From assembly GCF_000003815.2 (NCBI RefSeq), contig NC_049988.1, forward strand, positions 7,699,776 to 7,763,775: 64,000 bases of DNA. The letters are read 5' to 3'. Both the position numbers and the translations under genes were made by a program. Below, in pieces: positions 58,425 through 64,000 of this stretch; position 1 is the first letter of the stretch, and each line of letters opens with the position of its first letter. The stretch comes from Branchiostoma floridae (lineage: Eukaryota > Chordata > Leptocardii > Amphioxiformes > Branchiostomatidae). Below the pieces are notes generated by a model. The model did no database searches and was not told where the DNA came from. It saw nothing but the letters and a program-made list of their open reading frames with translations.

Positions 58425-58456
58425 CAAGGAGCTTTTATCTTGATAAAAGATCCTTG
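58425..58456. repeat. CAAGGAG/TTTTATC mini-hairpin
   Basis: 15-bp arms (CAAGGAGCTTTTATC and its complement with one mismatch) around a TT centre. Same family as 31487-31516. Confidence 0.75.
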
Positions 58457-60749
58457 GGTATAACAGACATTGAAGAAATAAAGGAGAATAATTTTTCAGA
58501 TGAGCACTGAACGGCCTTAAGTGAAGTCCTCAGACGTACTACTATATTGTACATTTGTAAACAAAGCGTTTATTCTCACTGTCACTCGGTGTATAATCGA
58601 CACTTGTCGCGATTTTCCACTTCGATCTGCCACAAATCAATTAAAAGCAATTGATATCCACGCGTTAATCAAAAAGCCTTCTGTCCACACGAAAGGGCCA
58701 AACAATATTCCCTTCACAAATGGAAAATAATTTCCCATGGTAGCAAAAATTTACTTCTCTAAGCTTGCTATGTGGCTGTGTCTCGGCGGCAGAAACTAGT
58801 TCCATCACAATTTGACCGCAATTCAATTGTAGACTCTTCAGAATATACATTTTTGGGCTGAAACATAACGGAAAATGTTGTTTGGAATATCATTCGAAAG
58901 TGCCGTAAACTAAACATTTGTATGGTGGCCTAAGTACTTACAAGGAACCTCCTTGCTATATGACAAACGTCCTGTCGTTACATTGACGAACGACCCCACA
59001 ACGCGAAAAAAAGCCAGCTGTCTGTAGACTTTCCAATTTCTCAGCTGTCTGACACCTTTTTCGAAACTTTCTCTCTGACACATCTGCACAGATGGAAAAC
59101 CTAACAACAGCAGTCATTTCAAGTTCACCTGCTTTGGGGATATAACTGTTAACGGCAATGCTTCTTTTGGCAAGTCCCAGCGATTCCATGTACGGGTCCT
59201 ACAGACTTGCACCTGTTCAGGGGCGATCCTAGCGGGACCTGCCCGCCATGACCACACGCTACGGTGTTTATTCACTCTCGCTGATTGTCACGCCTGCAAC
59301 TGTGTTGTTTTTGGTACCAGCAGAAACTCCCATCGTCTGCAACACTTGTTCCCACACAGCTGTCGTAGGGAGTGATCTATGTGGGGCTTAGAAGAAAAAG
59401 CGACAACTGGGGAGTGATGTACAACTGTGTAAACCGTTACAAAATCACAGGCTTCTGAAAGCCATTGGGGCCTGCTCATCTGTCCTTTTCTAAACAGAAT
59501 TCAACAAATAAAACAGATTCTATCTCGTAAATGGAACATACGTCTCCTTGGTTAAGTTCAAATAGCCCTTTACTGTCAAAAGATAAAGAGTGAATTTTAC
59601 AAGTATTTTATTGGCACGTTTCTGTATCAGTCCAAGCAAAGTATACACCAAGGCAAGTGCTGGAAAACACCGACACGTGTTTCCAGCATGGTCGGCTTGT
59701 GTGGCCATTTTATCTCGGATTTAGACATGGCTTTTCTAAATGCCCATTGGTATTCCCTTCCAGAGCCCGGCGGATCTCCAACAACAAGCAAATCCTTTGC
59801 TTTCTACCCTGTGGAACTTCTTTAGTCTTCAGAGCCACGGCGTCAGAGTTCGGTGTTTTCAAGCTGTTGTCTGCATTGAAACGATTCAACATTAGATAAA
59901 TATTTATTCTAGATACATATTAAAAAACATATTCCATTTCCCATTCAGGAATGGGATAAACAAATGCACAAAAGGTGATGAAACTTCAGATGATAGAGAT
60001 GTGATTCTGATATTACAGTTGAGGACGGCGTAATATTAAGGCAATGTACCCCAGGCGTACAGGTGCAAGGGATTGTTGGAACAGTGCATGGTTTTCACCT
60101 CGCAATCTTTGAACAAATCTGCACTAATTTACAGATGTAGGGTTTAGCTCAGTGTTTTACGCTTGTTTAAATTTAGACTTCTAAGATTTCCCTATCTCGA
60201 CTCTCAGTAGTGGTAGATTTCTCTCACTTTTGAAAGTAGTCAATTTTCTTTCTGAGTCTCCTGTGAGAAATTAAATTTACTAAAAATACGTGCAAAATGC
60301 CACAAAACACTGAGCCAGGCCCTGGATCTTCTTGTAGACTAGGAAAGACGGGGCATCACGGTTTATAACGGGTCGCCGTGGCACGTTAAATGCCCGGGTA
60401 AGTCTCCCATGTCTGTGTTGTGACAGCCTTGTTCTGTGCGAGTCAGGCGAAGCCGGGCAGAAAGCGAGAATTTTTCTGCGCATCTCCGCTTCCGGGACCA
60501 ACCGTTTTGGTGTCACCTATCGGAGGAAGAGAACTATCATTATGAAACTTTTTCTCACGTATGCAAGACCAAAGCAAAGTTTCTGTCATATACAGGTAAA
60601 TTAATAGCTTCATTAACCCTTGCAAAAGATTAAGAATGTAGAAGGCAATGGCAATGCATGTTTTTGTAGGCACGTATCCGTTTGTAAAAATTGTATACAT
60701 TATTATGTACAATTTATTATCATTTATGTTTCTAATCTATCATTAGTTT

Positions 60750-60950
60750 TAGCATCATCATCATCATCATCGTTCGGCTGCAGCGCAGGCGACTGCAAGC
60801 CTTCTAAAGTTCCGCCTATCAGCAGTGAGCTGGCGAAGCTGCCTGGGGGTGATCTGGCCATGATGGTCTCCCATTAGTCGCTGGACGTACTGTAGATGTA
60901 GTTTTAGCATGTACTAGCATGTGTTCCTTATCAAAGAAAGCAATAAATAA
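60750..60950 (+). repeat. GC-rich repeat-like unit after (ATC)n
   Basis: A short (CAT)n run is followed by a GC-rich block (TTCGGCTGCAGCGCAGGCGA, GGGGGTGATCTGGCCATGAT) and then AT-rich sequence with AATAAA near 60945. Composition differs sharply from its flanks. I suspect a dispersed retroelement 3' end but cannot name it. Confidence 0.35.
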
Positions 60951-61153
60951 TATAAAATGTAACCTTTGTAGTTTATCATTGAGACGTGGGTGAATTATTT
61001 CCTTTGATTAATTAGTAAACAAACAAACAAATATTTCAGCAATCAAGTAATGAGGAGACTGTAATCAATAACTGCTTCCAGGTGCCACAAATCCACCTGT
61101 CTGAACACCTGGTCCAGGACACTGTCTTCCCTAATAAGGAGTGGTCTAATTCC

Positions 61154-61167
61154 GTTGCCATGGCAGC
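61154..61167. promoter_or_regulatory. RFX X-box-like site upstream of VAT1
   Basis: GTTGCCATGGCAGC, one mismatch from the palindromic X-box, about 2.5 kb upstream of the VAT1 start. Confidence 0.25.
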
Positions 61168-61559
61168 ATGGCTGTCATGACCGGGTAAGTTCAAAAGTTA
61201 TCCTGAAGGGGTGTGACGGTGGATTTTCCTACGCCTACCAAATTCACGATCAGTTTAACTATTCAAAACTTGTCAGGATAACCTCTTATGCGACCTCCAC
61301 TCCACAAATAAAAACCTGGGCAATGATCCCTTCTCTCTGGGTCAAAAAGTGAAGGACACACAAAAACACCATTGACTGAGACTATTGAACACCACTTCCT
61401 CCGACCGAAATGAGAAATTGAAGAAAGGGGAAATCACATTAATCTTTAGGTTTGAAGAAGGGACATTCTCAACCCCCAGATCGCATTGCGTTGTTACTAG
61501 TACCCTCTAAGCAGAAGTCAGGCTCCGGCTGGTTTTTTTTTTTGGGGGGGGGGGGGGGG

Positions 61560-61671
61560 CGTTTTTAGGCGTTTTTATCGGGCTTTCTATTTTGTACTTG
61601 AAGTTTATAACGCGAGACATCAAGAAAACTGTACAGAATAGAAAACCCGATATAAACGCCTAAAAGACGTT
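61560..61671. repeat. inverted repeat with ~38-bp arms beside poly-T/poly-G
   Basis: The left arm 61560-61597 (CGTTTTTAGGCGTTTTTATC...TTTTGTAC) pairs with the right arm 61631-61670 (GTACAGAATAGAAAACCCGA...) with a few mismatches around a 33-nt loop. A T11 run then G18 precede it (about 61533-61559). Probably a MITE; ends not defined. Confidence 0.65.
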
Positions 61672-63419
61672 TAAAAAAAAGACAGACAGAAGAAGCTGGA
61701 TCGGCGTATCTATAGAGTAATCTCCAAGCAGATGTAAGGGGTCGCGTTGTTCTTTTTATCCGTGTGCTTTGTTGCCGTTGTTCCTCATTAGTTTTTACAC
61801 AAGACGCTCAGTGGAAGGGTTCACGACACAGTCTGATGGACATACAAAACAATTCGAGGCCACACTTCTGCTTTAAGTTTAGATTTAGTGTCAGATAAGA
61901 CTGACACAAGGTAAATAAAAAAGCGATAAGTGACATCAGATCGCCAAGGTCTTCCTATGTCCACTGTCTCGAGGTTAAATGTATCGTTTGCTCGTCCTTG
62001 CTCTGGTCATGCTAGTGTTCTAAACACTGACCTAGGGTCTTAATTCAGTTTAAGGGTCTGTTTGTTTGTTTGGACTCTCAATTTGATAGAACACTTTGCA
62101 TCTAACACGAAGTCCGGCATTTTCAGTACGGTTCGAAATAATATTTTAAGGACAGGTTGCCTACTAGACAACCGAAATCAACAGCTACGTTACTTGTCAC
62201 CAAACTGGGCAAACGGGTATTTTGAATCCTGTTTGTTGTTCGGTAGTGGCGAAAACATCATGATTTCTCTCCCAACATCTGCTTGAAGATTATGACGACA
62301 AGGGATTTCGACAGGCACGATTTATAGGTTACACCGCAAATTTACGGATGTTGCAGAAACGTGTATCCAATTCATCTGCCATGGCTGGCGATCAACCAAA
62401 ACCACTTCACCCAGCAGATCTGTATCAAAACAAACAGGGGAGGCTTTCCCTTTCAATGAACCTGTCTGTCGTTAGCTTGTGTCGGTAATTTCCGTGGGCA
62501 ATTGGTTCACGGCCGATGCGCCTGGTTTATCAAAAGCGGGATATTATGATCCTACTAATTTTCCGGCTTGTTGAAAATGGCCGTAAATTGATCGGCGAAG
62601 CTTGGTGTTGAGTTCCAACCGCGCCGTAAATCCTTCGCTAAAAGTGTGAATGAATCAAGATTACAAATATAGCAGTTGACAGACTGAGATCATGAGTTAT
62701 AAATAACGCAGACAGTATAGATAGGGTTACGGTTGGACCAGACATCGTGTTACGTGTTACTGTGAACGTTTAGAGCATAACGCGTAGGCATCCAAACACA
62801 TATGTTGTAAGAATTTGAGCCTAACGCTAAGTGTTGGAATTTGCTGTGAGATAGAGGGGTCGGCGTGGATCTTTTGCGTTTTCGAGACTTTGCTGTCATA
62901 TTTGGCTGGAGTAAAACTACTTTCGTCCGCCCATTCAAGCCGACCGTCAATGAACTGTGAGAAGCCAGGCTATTTTTGTCCACGGTGGGGACAAACATAC
63001 TGTTTTGGGACCTGGGGTCCTGTCTTATATATCCATCTCCAACACACTAATAGATATCCTAACTGCAACATTACGTCCCTCATAATGGAATTTTATTCAA
63101 TTTCCTACAGAAAATAGTACCACTAGTTGTCAGTCTTCAGCATTGCATTGGACAGGTCTTTTATCTTATAAGCCTAACGTCCTAGATTTTTTTTTGCATC
63201 TAGCTAGCTATCGAACAGCCAGTTATGATTGGAGCACGAAAAATACAATCGAGCAAAAGAAGCTAATGTATAATTCTATTGTAACGTTATAATTTATATG
63301 GGTTTCCAATCATACTGCAGTACAAAGAAAGGCGATCAATCAAGATGAGGTAAGAAGCTAAAAAACGGTATGCCAAAATTTTCAGGTTTCGCTCTGAGAG
63401 TAACGTTAATCCTACAAAA

Positions 63420-63657
63420 GGGTTAACGTTACACAGACCAATGAGTTAATAAAAGCTCGTTGAATAGTCTCCACGATTTTTGTTCAACGCAGACTACATT
63501 TTCTGCCCCACGTGACTGTAGCCAGCAATCCCATCGACCAATCAACAATGATCGTTCCCCTAATTTTGGCAGTTTTTCGGGGTCAGCAGGGGTGAGAGGT
63601 CATAGGTTAGCTTGTTGGCTGTACTTGGCTGTAGTAGTGAGAGTGAGTCCTGACAAG
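63420..63657 (+). promoter_or_regulatory. VAT1 proximal promoter and 5' UTR region
   Basis: Upstream of the VAT1 ATG are CCAAT boxes at about 63437 and 63538-63542 and an E-box CACGTG at 63509-63514 (CCACGTGAC, a USF/TFE3-type site). Sequence becomes GC-rich close to the ATG and no TATA box is evident. The transcription start cannot be placed. Confidence 0.45.
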
Positions 63658-64000
63658 ATGGCGGAAGGCGGAGATGCAGCAACGGTCGCGCACGAGGCGG
63701 GCAACGCCGTACAGGAGACCCCGAAGGCCGAGCCTGAGAAGGCGGCGGCGCCCGCGGAGCCAGCCCCTCCGGCGGAGCCTGCAGAGCCCACGGTGCGAAC
63801 CATCGTGTTGACGGGCCATGGCGGCTACGACAAGCTGTCGGTACAGCAGAAGCCGCAGCCCAAGGCGGGGAAAGGCGAAGTGCTGGTCCGAGTCAAGGCG
63901 GCCGGACTCAACTTCTCCGAGCTGATGGTCAGGCAGGGTCTGCACGACCGCATGACCAAGCCACCCGTCGTCCTGGGCATGGAGGCCGCAGGAGTCATCG
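63658..64000 (+). CDS. VAT1: VAT1-type synaptic vesicle membrane protein homologue, first exon (runs off window)
   Basis: The ATG at 63658 opens a frame with no stop to the window end (114 codons). The first 45 or so residues are an Ala/Glu/Pro-rich leader (MAEGGDAATVAHEAG...). From there the sequence reads TVRTIVLTGHGGYDKLSVQQ, then GEVLVRVKAAGLNFSELMVR, QGLHDRMTKPPVVLGMEAAG. This is the N-terminal GroES-like domain of VAT1/VAT1L, zinc-independent members of the medium-chain dehydrogenase/reductase (quinone oxidoreductase) family linked to vesicle and mitochondrial membranes and NADPH binding. The nucleotide-binding domain lies beyond the window. Very high local GC and CpG content marks a CpG-rich first exon. 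The start has AAG before ATG and G at +4. VAT1 versus the paralogue VAT1L cannot be separated from this part; the gene probably predates their split. Confidence 0.93.
   Translation, partial: MAEGGDAATVAHEAGNAVQETPKAEPEKAAAPAEPAPPAEPAEPTVRTIVLTGHGGYDKLSVQQKPQPKAGKGEVLVRVKAAGLNFSELMVRQGLHDRMTKPPVVLGMEAAGVI

Larger units (their letters stand above)
52951..63419. other. intergenic region between the divergent Rnd and VAT1 genes
   Basis: About 10.5 kb with no recognised exon. Contents: a long CT microsatellite (56093-56147), GTACCTGTACC-type blocks (56985-57010 and inverted at 57240-57254), a mini-hairpin (58425-58456), a GC-rich repeat-like unit (about 60750-60950), a near-X-box (61154-61167) and an inverted repeat next to a poly-G tract (61560-61671). 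Open frames of 60-131 codons look accidental. Confidence 0.6.

Noticed and set aside
63600-63945. Minus-strand open frames of 67 and 112 codons
   Set aside because: Shadows of the GC-rich VAT1 exon on the other strand.
1-64000. Prokaryotic features (operons, CRISPR, phage, IS elements)
   Set aside because: Split genes with GT..AG introns, microsatellites and eukaryotic transposons make the window clearly eukaryotic; no regularly spaced direct-repeat array was seen.

Overview
This is a eukaryotic, deuterostome-type window and most likely comes from a cephalochordate (amphioxus, Branchiostoma). Genes are split into short exons by very long AT-rich introns. The intervening DNA is full of short terminal-inverted-repeat elements and 5'-truncated non-LTR retrotransposon tails of the kind I associate with amphioxus. 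The assembly also has a 298-base N gap (4558-4855). The species call is inference. The two genes below were recognised from their protein sequence.

Two genes are supported. (1) A complete Rnd-type atypical Rho GTPase lies on the minus strand. It has five coding exons (52337-52212, 45288-45201, 18943-18834, 18173-18039, 10530-10279). All joins have GT..AG boundaries and matching phase, and together they encode 236 residues ending in the farnesylation box CVVM. (2) The first coding exon of a VAT1-type zinc-independent quinone-oxidoreductase-like protein lies on the plus strand from 63658 and runs off the window. The two genes are divergent, 11.3 kb apart. Human RND2 and VAT1 are also divergent neighbours next to BRCA1, so this looks like conserved microsynteny.

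Layout. 1-9.0 kb: intergenic DNA with a TIR element, CR1-like LINE tails, the assembly gap and a nuclear-receptor half-site cluster. 9.0-10.28 kb: probable Rnd 3' UTR. 10.53-18.04 kb: intron 4, with a LINE fragment nested in another repeat, a 206-bp palindromic MITE, and an isolated CCAAT/TATA/Inr core promoter followed by a damaged or unusual secreted-peptide-like reading frame on the plus strand. 18.17-18.83 kb: intron 3, half of it a hAT-like element. 18.94-45.20 kb: the 26-kb intron 2, with a PIF/Harbinger-like element, a second hAT-like element, a three-copy MITE family and a candidate enhancer around a perfect RFX X-box. 45.29-52.21 kb: intron 1. 52.34-63.66 kb: the shared Rnd/VAT1 upstream region, with a CT microsatellite and several hairpins.

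The Rnd gene is the main biological interest. It has the altered P-loop of Rnd proteins (GDERAGKT) and the Ala-to-Ser change in DTSG, but it keeps the catalytic Gln that vertebrate Rnd1-3 have lost. It may therefore be an intermediate between GTP-hydrolysing Rho proteins and constitutively GTP-bound Rnd proteins. No other protein-coding gene, rRNA, confident tRNA gene or CRISPR array could be supported.
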